From positions 4,573,029 through 4,637,028 of the forward strand of contig NC_004347.2 of the NCBI RefSeq assembly GCF_000146165.2: a stretch of 64,000 nucleotides of DNA, given 5' to 3'. Source of the stretch: Shewanella oneidensis MR-1 (GTDB taxonomy: Bacteria > Pseudomonadota > Gammaproteobacteria > Enterobacterales > Shewanellaceae). The first letter of the stretch is position 1, and the number at the start of each line of letters is the position of its first letter. The notes beneath the pieces were generated by a model, which was given only the letters and a program-made list of their open reading frames with translations, did not search any database and was not told the DNA's origin. The translations under genes were made by a program, and so were the position numbers. Shown here one piece after another: positions 8,745 to 17,968 of the stretch.

Positions 8745-10037
8745 GAGGGCGTTCAAAATTCTGTGTCAGGCTAATTTTTAAATTTCTAGCACGCTATCTA
8801 AACGTCCTTCAAAATAAATCGCTAACTGAGATAAACAAAGGCTCCAATTGTGGATTGGCATAGTCCATTTATCTGAGGCGTTTAATATGCCTGCGTAAAG
8901 TAGCTTCAACAAGCTATTTTCATTAGGAAATGCACCTTTGGTTTTGGTGAGCTTTCTAAATTGGCGATGCACAGCCTCAACCGCATTGGTCGTGTAAATC
9001 ACTTTCCTGATATGTTCTGGGTACTTAAAATAATGGGACAAATTATGCCATTTGCGACGCCAAGAGTTGATTACCAACGGATAAGCATCACCCCATTTGG
9101 CCTCCAGTTCGTCCAAGGCCATCTCTGCGGCTTCTTTACTCACGGCTCGATACACAGGCTTTAAATCAGCCATAAACGCTTTCTGATTTTTTGAGGCGAC
9201 ATACTTCATTGAGTTGCGGATCTGGTGGATAACGCATAGCTGTGTTTCCGTATGAGGGAAGATACTGGCTATGGCCTCAGGGAAACCGGTCAAGCCGTCA
9301 ACACAGGCGATAAGAATATCTTTTACACCACGATTATTAAGATCGGCCAGTACGGATAGCCAGTAATTAGCGCCTTCATTTTCGGATAAGTGAAGCCCTA
9401 AAATTTCCTTTTTTCCTTTCATATTAAGCGCTAACAATGTGTAAACGGCTTTACTGACGTAACGCCCATCCTCTTTGACTTTATAATGTATCGCATCAAG
9501 CCAAACGATAGGATAATGGCTATCTAATGGGCGCTGTTGCCACGCTTTAAGTTCGGGGATGAGTTTGTCGGTGATGGCGCTTACTGTTGCGTTAGACACA
9601 TTGAGCCCATACATATCTTCAACATGTTGATTAATATCGCGATAGCTCATACCTATACTGAACATCGATAACACTTTACGTTCGATTTCATCGGTTAGTG
9701 TAGTTTGATTTTTCTTAATCAACTGAGGCTCAAAGGTGCCATTGCGGTCTCTAGGCGCGTCTAACTCAAAGTTACCGGACGGATGCTTAATGGTCTTAGG
9801 GGTTTTGCCATTTTTACGATTAGGCTGAGGATCATGCGCTAAATGCTGCTCAAGCTCAGCCTGGAGAGCCGCTTCAGTGAGTTGCTTGATCAGTGGGCCA
9901 AGAATGCTGTCTTTACCTGTGAGGCTTTTACCTGATTGCAGATCTTTAAGGGCTTGTTCGAAGTTAAAAGGTTGGGTCATGTGTCATTCCTGTTTTTGAA
10001 TATTTTACTGAAATGACACAGAATTATGAACACTACC
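8745..10037 (-). mobile_element. IS256-family insertion sequence, 1293 bp, with 8-bp target duplication
   Basis: Imperfect terminal inverted repeats of about 24 bp (left begins GAGGGCGTTC, right reverse complement begins GGTAGTGTTC, both continuing to TTCTGTGTCA). Flanking 8-bp duplication TTTTTCTA at 8737-8744 and 10038-10045. One transposase gene on the minus strand fills the element. The intact repeats suggest a fairly recent insertion. Confidence 0.93.
8778..9980 (-). CDS. IS256-family transposase
   Basis: A 400-residue mutator-type transposase, full length for the family. Conserved pieces include the N-terminal KDSILGPLIKQLTEAAL region, the catalytic Asp of VWLDAIHYKV, the second Asp of ACVDGLTGFPEAI, the CVIHQIRNS motif and the C-terminal YTTNAVEAVHRQFRK segment containing the catalytic Glu. 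The frame is intact, so the element may be active. Confidence 0.95.
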   Translation of the reverse strand: MTQPFNFEQALKDLQSGKSLTGKDSILGPLIKQLTEAALQAELEQHLAHDPQPNRKNGKTPKTIKHPSGNFELDAPRDRNGTFEPQLIKKNQTTLTDEIERKVLSMFSIGMSYRDINQHVEDMYGLNVSNATVSAITDKLIPELKAWQQRPLDSHYPIVWLDAIHYKVKEDGRYVSKAVYTLLALNMKGKKEILGLHLSENEGANYWLSVLADLNNRGVKDILIACVDGLTGFPEAIASIFPHTETQLCVIHQIRNSMKYVASKNQKAFMADLKPVYRAVSKEAAEMALDELEAKWGDAYPLVINSWRRKWHNLSHYFKYPEHIRKVIYTTNAVEAVHRQFRKLTKTKGAFPNENSLLKLLYAGILNASDKWTMPIHNWSLCLSQLAIYFEGRLDSVLEI

Positions 10038-11515
10038 TTTTTCTATTTGTTATCATCACTGGCCTGATAATGGGAGTTATTAGTTATTTTGGCTTTCGAG
10101 CGCTGACACAAGAAAGCACCCTGAATGAATACCAAACTCAACAATTGGCTAAAAGCCACGTAGCTCAAACTCAATCATTTATTCTGCAACAGCTGAATCA
10201 AAAACAGGTTAGATTAGATGCCATGCTAGCCTATCTGTCTCTAGATAAAAATGCGCTACATACCTTGATATCCCAAGACAGCGATATCGAGAACATCTTT
10301 GTTCTGCAAAAAAATAAGCTCGCTTTTCCTGATATATCTCAACCTTTAAGTTTGAAAGATCAAACGCTGGCTGAACTGATTATGCCAATAAGCCATGACC
10401 CTACATTGTTAATGGCTAAACAACCCACATCTGAAGATAAAAGCCCTAACTCTGGCTGGTTAGTCTTACAAGACAATAACTATCCAGCACTTATTTACTG
10501 GCGTAAAACCGATGAAGATACGGTAGGTATAAAACTCTCTTACGTTAAATTTTTAGCTGATGTTATCTCTGCTCTCGATACAAATTTTACACCTGATGGT
10601 ATAAAAATTTCCGATAACGGCCAGGTACTTTACCAACTGTCCCCAGAGCCTATCGGTAATAATCAAACGCCTTCTTATAGCCAGAATTTACCTTTTCCGC
10701 TACACGGTTGGCAGATTGACTATTATACCGCACCTGTGAAAGGGCAATCTCTTTACTATCTAGGCACCATATTAATTGTCACCATTATTTTGGCCGTTGG
10801 CTTTATGGCATTTATGCTATATCGCGAGTTTAATCGCGCAACCAGATTAGCAAGCCAACAGGTTAGTTTTGTCGGACAGGTTTCTCACGAACTTAAAACG
10901 CCACTGACGAATATCACGCTTTATGCTGAAATGCTTAACGAAATGGAAGCAGAGGAAAACGACCAGAGAGCCCATTATCTTGGAGTCATTATCAGTGAAA
11001 GCCAACGCCTATCTCGCCTGATTCAAAACGTGTTGACCTTCACCAAACTGCCACAAATTTGCATTCGCCAAGTCGATATTAATCAATTAATGAATCAAAT
11101 TTATACTGCGTTCAAACCCGTATTTGAAGCCAAAGAAATCCATCTCAACCTCAATATTAATGGGCAATTATCAACGAAAACAGACGTTGATCTGGTAACC
11201 CAGATTATCAGTAACCTACTCAGTAATGCCGAAAAATATGCTGCAACAGGTAAGCAGGTTGACCTTAATGTCGAACAAGATAACGACAATATTTTTATAC
11301 ATATCCGAGACTACGGTAACGGCATAACGGCTAAAGAGTTAAAACAAATATTCCAGCCGTTTTATCGGGTTAGATCATCGATTACCGAAGGAGTGAGCGG
11401 AACAGGTATCGGACTCACCATTGCCCGCCAGTTAGCTGAAACGCTGAGCGGTGAGATTAACGCAATCAACAATGAGCCCGGAATGACGTTTACGCTAAGA
11501 CTTCCAAAACGCTAA
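10013..11515 (+). CDS. Membrane sensor histidine kinase with IS-supplied start
   Basis: A 500-residue kinase: N-terminal membrane helix (about 9-30), a periplasmic sensor of about 200 residues, a second helix (about 246-270), HisKA with His292 in VSHELKTPLTN, N box NLLSNAEKYAA, and G boxes DYGNGI and GTGIGLTIA. There is no HAMP or PAS domain. The first 8 codons of the present frame lie inside the right end of the IS256-family element and replace the native MKSQKS start; from Leu-9 on the native frame is intact. No good ribosome-binding site precedes this ATG. It ends 32 bases before its probable partner regulator. Expression may depend on read-through or an outward promoter in the element. 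Confidence 0.85.
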   Translation: MTQNYEHYLFLFVIITGLIMGVISYFGFRALTQESTLNEYQTQQLAKSHVAQTQSFILQQLNQKQVRLDAMLAYLSLDKNALHTLISQDSDIENIFVLQKNKLAFPDISQPLSLKDQTLAELIMPISHDPTLLMAKQPTSEDKSPNSGWLVLQDNNYPALIYWRKTDEDTVGIKLSYVKFLADVISALDTNFTPDGIKISDNGQVLYQLSPEPIGNNQTPSYSQNLPFPLHGWQIDYYTAPVKGQSLYYLGTILIVTIILAVGFMAFMLYREFNRATRLASQQVSFVGQVSHELKTPLTNITLYAEMLNEMEAEENDQRAHYLGVIISESQRLSRLIQNVLTFTKLPQICIRQVDINQLMNQIYTAFKPVFEAKEIHLNLNINGQLSTKTDVDLVTQIISNLLSNAEKYAATGKQVDLNVEQDNDNIFIHIRDYGNGITAKELKQIFQPFYRVRSSITEGVSGTGIGLTIARQLAETLSGEINAINNEPGMTFTLRLPKR

Positions 11516-11547
11516 GCCCGCTACAACAATTAATGGAATAATTAATA

Positions 11548-12231
11548 ATGAAAATTCTTATCGCCGAAGATGATATTCATATCCGCCAAGGGTTGGCCGA
11601 TATGCTTTCCAGAGAGGGATATTCCGTTCTGCTTGCTGATAATGGCAAAGTTGCCCTGTTAAAATATCAACAAGAGCAGCCGGATTTTATTATTCTGGAT
11701 ATTATGATGCCTGAGTTAGATGGCTATTCAGTCTGCAAAGAAATCAGAAAGCACGATGAACAAACGCCGGTGATCTTTTTATCCGCTAAAGGTGAAGAGC
11801 TTGATAAAGTTCTGGGGCTTGAGCTTGGTGCGGATGACTATATTAATAAACCATTTGGTATTCACGAGGTTCGGGCGCGAATCAAAACAATTGCCCGACG
11901 CTGTCTGAAAGCCAAACAGAATTCACCAGATCAAAGCTTCATTTTCGGTGATCTGACAATTTACCCGATGGAACTCTGTGCTAAACGGCAACAACAAACG
12001 ATTGAGCTATCACTGCGGGAGATAAAAATTCTGTCATGTCTACACAGGTATAAAAACCAAATCGTGACCAGAGACATGCTGTTGGATTGGGTGTGGGGCG
12101 TTGATCATTTACCTAACAGCAGGACATTAGATCAACATATTTCAAAGCTCAGAAAAATGATTGAATCAGATCCTAATACACCTTTATTAATCAAGACGAT
12201 TCACGGCTATGGCTACCGGTATCAAGAATAA
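11548..12231 (+). CDS. OmpR/PhoB-family response regulator
   Basis: A 227-residue regulator. The receiver domain has the acidic pair EDD at 7-9, phospho-acceptor Asp51 (ILDIMMPELDG) and Lys in INKPF. The C-terminal winged helix begins about residue 130 with the recognition segment NSRTLDQHISKLRKM. It lies 32 bases downstream of the kinase and completes a vWA-kinase-regulator operon. Likely targets are unknown; autoregulation of the vWA gene is plausible. Confidence 0.9.
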   Translation: MKILIAEDDIHIRQGLADMLSREGYSVLLADNGKVALLKYQQEQPDFIILDIMMPELDGYSVCKEIRKHDEQTPVIFLSAKGEELDKVLGLELGADDYINKPFGIHEVRARIKTIARRCLKAKQNSPDQSFIFGDLTIYPMELCAKRQQQTIELSLREIKILSCLHRYKNQIVTRDMLLDWVWGVDHLPNSRTLDQHISKLRKMIESDPNTPLLIKTIHGYGYRYQE

Positions 12232-12505
12232 GCATTACCTGAGCAGAATGGGGGGTTCACATTTATGGCGCAATGGTATGAATTTCATTAGGAGCATAGT
12301 TTGTGCTGTTAAGCCAGGATATATGGCAGTAAAACCGCTTTAAGCGATAAATAAGTCGCATCAAAAGCAACGATAAAAGTGAGATTGCTGAACAGAAAAC
12401 GAAGGCCAAAAACCTTCTGTGAACGAGTATTGCCTAGACTCACCGTGAGCGTCCATATGACCGATTAAATTTGGCGGGCAAATGTTAGCCGGTAACTCCG
12501 AATGA

Positions 12506-12649
12506 GGCAGAAGCTGCAACGATATTTACCCCAAAGGTTTCTACTTTCCTATCGGTAAACACACCGCCTACTTCACCAAAGAAGACGACTTCATCCTCAT
12601 CGTTGCCCTGTTAGGTCAACCACAGCTACCCCCAAATCATCTGAAATAG
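12506..12649 (+). pseudogene. ParE/RelE-superfamily toxin, C-terminal remnant
   Basis: A 47-codon open stretch after an in-frame TGA reads GRSCNDIYPKGFYFPIGKH, then AYF..EDDFILIVALLGQ, ending PNHLK. This follows the C-terminal half of ParE1-type toxins (pattern SCDDIR.GYR.Y.VG.H.IFYR and a late hydrophobic strand plus HL end). No N-terminal half and no antitoxin are recognisable, and the upstream sequence is interrupted by stops. The assignment is from family memory and remains tentative. Confidence 0.5.
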
Positions 12650-12684
12650 CTCACCCTTTTTATAGAACTGATGTATTTTCCGTG

Positions 12685-12889
12685 GGAGTGAGACCAACCA
12701 TGATACTGACTCAACGACACTCCACGGAGAGAGGCCAACCATGGTAGTGACTCGACGACACGCCACGGAGTGAGGCCAACCATGGTACAGGCCAGATAAC
12801 ACACCAAGGAGTGAGGCAAACCATGATGCTGGCCAGATAACACACCAAGGAGTGAGGCAAACCATGGTATTGACTCAACGACACACAGC
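12685..12889. repeat. Minisatellite: five tandem 41-bp units
   Basis: Units start at 12685, 12726, 12767, 12808 and 12849, each opening with GGAGTGAGG or a 1-2 base variant and sharing CAACCATG near positions 11-18. Units 1, 2 and 5 share one second half (TGACTC.ACGACAC), units 3 and 4 another (GGCCAGATAACAC), so a higher-order structure exists. It lies 24 bases from the IS10-like element. The reverse-strand reading frames across it are by-products of the 41-base period. Confidence 0.9.
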
Positions 12890-12926
12890 AAGTCCATCCC
12901 TGGATGCTCGACCCTGTAGGATCCCC

Positions 12927-14141
12927 TCATAATTCATAGCCCCAACAACCATGAGTTAATGAGAGTTGGGCTAGTTTCTTCGCAGCACAAAGCAAATCAT
13001 CTGCTGATATGGGGTAGTCATGCCGTCGCCGCAGCAGTTCTTTGCCCATCCTGATTGTTGATAGCACATTCCTTTTCTTTACCGTGTTGGCTTGGAAGTG
13101 CCGCTGTAATTGCTGTGTTTCTCCGTATAATCCTACCCACCAAAATGCCAGTTGTACCAATAATGCTATCAATAGCAGTATGTCCATCCTCGCCGCATAA
13201 CGTGTTCTGCTATGACGTAAACCAAAGCCATAAGCGGGGCTTTTTAAATCTCTAAAGGTTTCTTCTATTTGCATCCGTTTTTGGTAAATATTAACCAGTT
13301 TTTGAGGCGACATGGCTTCTATGGTCAAGTTGGTCACCAGTGCCCAAGGCTCTTTGGCGGTCAGTTCATACGTCCATTGCGCCGTATGGTGACAGTCTGT
13401 TGTCGTACTTCGCTGACCTTTTCTGCCTTTACTTGGAGCCCTGAACAATACCATCTCGCATAACAAGGGTTTCTTTACCGATAACGCCACTCGCCCAACA
13501 TGTTTTGCGCGACGACTGGCTTTGGGATAAAGCGCTTTTAGCGAAAATTGGCGACCGAAGGGGTGCAGCCGATAGACACTTAATCCTCTGACACGACCCA
13601 GCCAATACCAACCGAGCTGCTCGACTTTTCGAAACCATGGATTACGGAAGCCCGCGTCAGTGACTATCAGCGGGGTAATATTGTCAGGTAACACTTTATG
13701 GAGTTCATTCAGAAACTGATTATGGGCAGTTTGTGTGCCTTGTAGTACTAACGGAAATGTTCGCTCGTAGAGCGTGATAGAGCGGCCCTTAATCGCAATA
13801 GAGGCGCGTAGTGCAATCAGTTCACGACCTTCACGCATATCAGACCAATCCACCAGTATGGTCGGCATCGTATGTGCTGTTAGCAGCCACTTTGCATGCC
13901 ACTGATAAACAGCCAGTCTTTCATGGTGAAGGTGCGGGTTGCCCAATAATCTATCCATGCGTTTTATTGAGTGTTTAGTATGAGTGCTGGTGCCATCAAT
14001 GTGCCGCCCTAAATGCGTGAGGGTGAGACAATCCGCGTTGATGAGGGCTTTGCAGGCGACCATGAGTGTATTCAGTCGCTTTTGATGGATTTCTGGACAA
14101 TGTTGATAGAGAGATTAATGTAAGATAGTTAACACTTGCAC
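12927..14141 (-). pseudogene. IS10-like transposase, copy A, nonsense at codon 9
   Basis: Aligned with the other two copies the gene should start at GTG 14141 and encode 404 residues. Here codon 9 (CAA, Gln in the other copies) is TAA at 14115-14117. The remainder is open from an internal ATG at 14063 (MVACKALINADC, 378 residues) and includes the DDE core. Re-initiation is possible but the protein would lack its first 26 residues, and no ribosome-binding site is evident. Confidence 0.88.
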
Positions 14142-14202
14142 CTTGATGCCCTGTGATTGATGTTTGTTCGCACTTCCATCTGATCACACTTCAAGGTGCA
14201 AG
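14135..14202 (+). ncRNA. RNA-OUT-like antisense hairpin of IS10-like copy A
   Basis: Perfect 12-bp inverted repeat CTTGCACCTTGA / TCAAGGTGCAAG enclosing a second stem (ATCACA/TGTGAT type) and an AC-rich loop, opposite the transposase start. Position and layout match IS10 RNA-OUT, which blocks transposase translation by pairing with the mRNA leader. Transcription is inferred by analogy. Confidence 0.55.
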
Positions 14203-14251
14203 TTCACTCTAATTTAATGATTTATCTGAAAATCATCAGGGGATTCTTCAG

Positions 14252-14627
14252 AGTACAGGTATAATAGAAAAGTGACAGCCCTCGGGGAAAACGAGCCAAA
14301 GGAGTATCGTTTTTTATTTTCAAAAAAACATTAAGCAACTGAAAATATATGTCTTTTCATATTTTCTGATTTACATACCGCGCCAAAATACTTCTTGGTA
14401 TATAAAGTCTCGCTTTTTCTGCATGAAAAAAGATTGAAAACTCACCCTAATGGATGCTAAGTTACTGGCACATTTGAATTATTTACTCTTATTTCTCAAA
14501 CTTCGAGTCCATTATGGTTTGGGTTTCATTAGAAGTGCGGGTAATACACTGTTATGCTCTAATCTATTAAATTTTGAAACTTGTTTTTCATTTTTTAAAT
14601 GGTGAATTTATTTAACTCGGAGGTTAT
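14252..14627. other. Non-coding gap upstream of DUF2971 gene
   Basis: 376 bases between IS10-like copy A and the DUF2971 gene. A/T-rich, with no open frame worth calling and no clear promoter match; the last bases hold the CGGAGG ribosome-binding site of the next gene. It probably contains that gene's promoter. Confidence 0.5.
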
Positions 14628-15389
14628 ATGGCAGCGAATACAACAGGAACAATAATGAGACAACCAGAAGATGGCAATATTAGACTGTGGCGCTATATGG
14701 ATTTTTCAAAATTTGTTGCGCTAATATCATCAAAATCACTTTTCTTGAATCGAGTTGATAGATTTACGGATCCTTATGAAGGTCATTTTTCGAGTCTAAA
14801 TAACCGAATCAGAAATAGCATTTATGAAGCTCAATATGCGGGTTCTGAAATTGATCCCCATAAAGTTGCTAATGCAATATCCGACTTTAATAGTTTCTCT
14901 AGACAATGGACTTATGTGAATTGCTGGCATGCAAACAAGTATGAATCAGCAGCAATGTGGGATTTGTACGCCAAGACAGAAGAAGCAATTGCTATTGAAA
15001 CGGATTATAACTCATTAGCAGTAGTGCTACCTTCCGATGCTCAATTAGGTCTTGTTGAATATATCGATTTTGATACTGAATGGATGCCGGAAAATAATAC
15101 AACTTACCCCTTCGTACATAAGAGAAAATCTTTCGAGCATGAGAAAGAGGTTCGAATCATAGTGCAGGAGATACCGAGGGCAAAAAGTGGAGTTGGTTTC
15201 GATTGGGAAGCTGTAAATGATAAACATGGCATATCACTAGATATCGATTTGAATCAGTTAATCAAATCAATTCATGTTTCACCTACAGCACCTAAATGGT
15301 TAGTCGATCTAACTAACACGGTGTCAAAAACCTTCGGTATTGATGCACACGTTAAGCAATCAGATTTATATAAAGCACCAATCAAATAA
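14628..15389 (+). CDS. DUF2971 family protein
   Basis: A 253-residue soluble protein with the DUF2971 layout: LWRYMDFSKFVALISSKSLFLN at the start, then FTDPYEG, a Cys-containing CWH motif (about residue 103) followed by SAAMWDLYA, and a late HEKEVRII. The ATG is well placed after CGGAGG. Biochemical function of the family is unknown. It is alone between IS10-like copy A and a repeat array, an accessory setting; members are often found in variable islands. No partner gene is adjacent. Confidence 0.75.
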   Translation: MAANTTGTIMRQPEDGNIRLWRYMDFSKFVALISSKSLFLNRVDRFTDPYEGHFSSLNNRIRNSIYEAQYAGSEIDPHKVANAISDFNSFSRQWTYVNCWHANKYESAAMWDLYAKTEEAIAIETDYNSLAVVLPSDAQLGLVEYIDFDTEWMPENNTTYPFVHKRKSFEHEKEVRIIVQEIPRAKSGVGFDWEAVNDKHGISLDIDLNQLIKSIHVSPTAPKWLVDLTNTVSKTFGIDAHVKQSDLYKAPIK

Positions 15390-15403
15390 TAATTCATTAA
15401 TAA

Positions 15404-15616
15404 GATCGGACAGGCATAACTTTTTTCATTCAACATTTGACCAATAACACCTGAGCCTAAGGAATACACCATCTCCTCGGAAATAAGATCGGACAGGCAT
15501 AACTTTTCTGGGACGGGCTAAAGCCAGAATAAGAATATGATCGGACAGGCATAACTTTTTTCATTCAACATTTGACCAATAACACCTGAGCCTAAGGAAT
15601 ACACCATCCCCTCGGA
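15404..15616. repeat. 78-bp direct repeat pair plus a short third copy
   Basis: Two 78-bp copies, 15404-15481 and 15539-15616, both opening GATCGGACAGGCATAAC and ending CTCGGA, with a single mismatch near the end. A 22-base start of the same repeat recurs at 15487. Such arrays suggest duplication by recombination or replication slippage of a mobile or REP-like unit. Confidence 0.85.
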
Positions 15617-16036
15617 GTTGCCGCAGGGCATTTGCGGTCGTTGCGTGAGCGAGGCATGGATGCCGAGATAGCGTCAGTCGAATCAGGGACGAGCGTCTGA
15701 CGCGATAGCATAAGAACGCTTAATGCCCAAGGGGCTTTCAACTCCGTTAGGGGCGTCTTGGAGCATCCAAGGGCGAAGGCCAACGGCCGTTTTGAGCGCG
15801 AGATAGGGATATCGAGCTGGTAGTTTTACATGGACGTTTTTGATAGGACGAGCAGTCCTCCTTGGTCGACTCTTGATTAAAAATCAGGGGGTGAAGCCCC
15901 ACGACTTTGATTTTTGCTTTGATAAAAAGTTGGTGGCCTAGCATTTGCTTATCCACTGCAGCGCATTGGCAAACAGATTACAAAGCGATGACGCCATTAT
16001 GGATAAGCCACAATAATAGGGAGTACCCGATCCGCC
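15617..16036. other. Non-coding G/C-rich stretch after the repeats
   Basis: 420 bases without a credible gene. Several short inverted repeats are visible (GGGGTGAAGCCCC near 15889, GGCCAACGGCC near 15779), giving the look of a repeated intergenic element or decayed mobile unit. The last bases contain GGGAG, 13 bases before the acetyltransferase ATG. Confidence 0.4.
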
Positions 16037-16513
16037 ATGAAATCCACCATAAGAACCATGAAAATCACCTTAGATGACCTTAAAGGGCCAGAGATAGCGG
16101 CTTTGCTGCAGGAACACCTCGACGATATGCGAGCAACCTCGCCACCAGAAAGTGTGCACGCATTAGACCTTAATGGCCTGCGCCAACCCAATATTCGCTT
16201 TTGGACACTGTGGGATGACCGTAATCTGGCGGGCTGCGGTGCACTAAAATGGTTAGATGCTGAACATGCAGAGATCAAATCGATGCGAACCGCTGCGACT
16301 TACAAACAGCAAGGCGTGGCATCCCAGATATTGCAGCACTTGATCAATGACGCCAAAGCCGCTGGCGTGCAACGCCTCAGTTTAGAAACGGGCTCAATGA
16401 CCTTTTTTCAGCCCGCACGTTCTCTCTACGCTAAGTTTGGCTTCGAGCTATGTGGCCCCTTTGCCGATTACGTGCTCGACCCCAATAGCGTATTTATGAC
16501 CAAAAACATATAG
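16037..16513 (+). CDS. GNAT-family N-acetyltransferase
   Basis: A 158-residue GNAT protein. Motif A for acetyl-CoA is seen in TAATYKQQGVASQILQHL (Q/G-x-x-G/A type, about 87-104), and motif B with YAKFGFELCGPF toward the end. The closest general type is the single-domain YsnE-like putative acetyltransferases. The start could also be ATG 16058 (MKITLDDLKG); the chosen one has GGGAG 13 bases upstream, longer than ideal. Substrate unknown. Confidence 0.8.
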   Translation: MKSTIRTMKITLDDLKGPEIAALLQEHLDDMRATSPPESVHALDLNGLRQPNIRFWTLWDDRNLAGCGALKWLDAEHAEIKSMRTAATYKQQGVASQILQHLINDAKAAGVQRLSLETGSMTFFQPARSLYAKFGFELCGPFADYVLDPNSVFMTKNI

Positions 16514-16645
16514 CGGCTCCCTGTGCGCAGTGGAGTGATAAAGCTCGTCACTAGGCCTCTTTGCTCGCACTGCTTTTTCAAGCTTGCGCCCACCAGTTCA
16601 TTAGAATAAACTTATTGAAAATTTTCTAATCATAGAGGCAAAGCT

Positions 16646-16972
16646 ATGTTTCAATCTTTACTGGCTAAATTATCTGGTAGCAGCAACGGTGAAAAATGTT
16701 GGCAACTGATTGAGCAGGGTGCGCGCGTTATCGATGTGCGCTCACCGGAGGAGTTTGCCTCGGGTCATTTGCCTCAGGCCATCAATGTGCCACTGCCAAC
16801 GCTCGACCAATGGTTACATCAGGTTGAAAATAAACAGCATCCCTTTGTACTTTACTGCGGCGCAGGCATTCGTGCCCAAAAGGGCTGTGATATTTTAAGG
16901 GCCAATGGTTTTGAATGTGTGGTTAATGGTGGTTCACTAAAAGATTTAGTCTGCTGCCAACCTAATCCTTAG
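16646..16972 (+). CDS. Single-domain rhodanese-like sulfurtransferase
   Basis: A 108-residue rhodanese domain. VIDVRSPEEFASGHLPQAINVP is the conserved first half, and the active loop is CGAGIR with the persulfide Cys in VLYCGAG (about residue 75). It lacks a signal peptide, unlike PspE. A 54-residue gene follows 39 bases downstream. It probably transfers sulfane sulfur; substrate unknown. Confidence 0.85.
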   Translation: MFQSLLAKLSGSSNGEKCWQLIEQGARVIDVRSPEEFASGHLPQAINVPLPTLDQWLHQVENKQHPFVLYCGAGIRAQKGCDILRANGFECVVNGGSLKDLVCCQPNP

Positions 16973-17011
16973 CCTTATTTAGCCTAAGCGAGCGACGCTA
17001 AGGAGGAATGA

Positions 17012-17176
17012 ATGACAACATCTTGTCCTGCACCTCGCCAAGCAGAAAAACCTGCTGAGCTTAAATCCGCTCGCCAAGCACGTTACGCAATGAGCCGTAA
17101 TCGTGGCCAAGCGAGCGTCAAAGTGCGTTATATCGAAACCAGCGCTATGTCTCTTGGCTGCAAGCTTTGCGAGTAA
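17012..17176 (+). CDS. Small conserved-looking protein with C-terminal CxxC
   Basis: A 54-residue frame starting MTTSCPAPRQAEKPAELKSA and ending LGCKLCE, preceded by an ideal AGGAGG six bases from the ATG. The protein is basic, and the final Cys-Lys-Leu-Cys pair could bind metal or form a disulfide. It lies 39 bases after the rhodanese gene, suggesting co-transcription and a possible link to sulfur or metal chemistry (inference). The ribosome-binding site and clean codon use argue that it is real. Confidence 0.6.
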   Translation: MTTSCPAPRQAEKPAELKSARQARYAMSRNRGQASVKVRYIETSAMSLGCKLCE

Positions 17177-17237
17177 TAGGCTTTCTACATAAACAAAAAT
17201 ACCAGCTAAGATGCTGACATTTTTATTATTTTTACTA

Positions 17238-17876
<639 letters not shown>

Positions 17877-17968
17877 TTATCTCGACTCTATAGGCTTAGT
17901 GTATTAGCCCATAAAAGAGAATAAAAGCGGATAAAATTTGAGATTACCTTCTAAAAAGTAGAACGGTT

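Larger units (their letters stand above)
12914..14251 (-). mobile_element. IS10-like IS4-family element, copy A (1338 bp)
   Basis: Ends CTGTAGGATCCCCT (inner end) and, on the other strand, CTGAAGAATCCCCT (outer end), closely like IS10 termini. Length is identical to copies at 48240 and 52223. Unlike those two, no 9-bp direct duplication flanks it (TGCTCGACC on the left, AGTACAGGT on the right), suggesting a later deletion or rearrangement. The transposase has a nonsense codon. Confidence 0.92.

Noticed and set aside
12626..12930. Two overlapping reverse-strand frames of 79 and 97 codons
   Set aside because: They are created by the 41-bp tandem repeat; both frames contain the same repeating peptide and neither has a ribosome-binding site.
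13055..13463. Plus-strand frames repeated within each IS10-like copy
   Set aside because: Identical antisense shadows of the transposase in all three copies.
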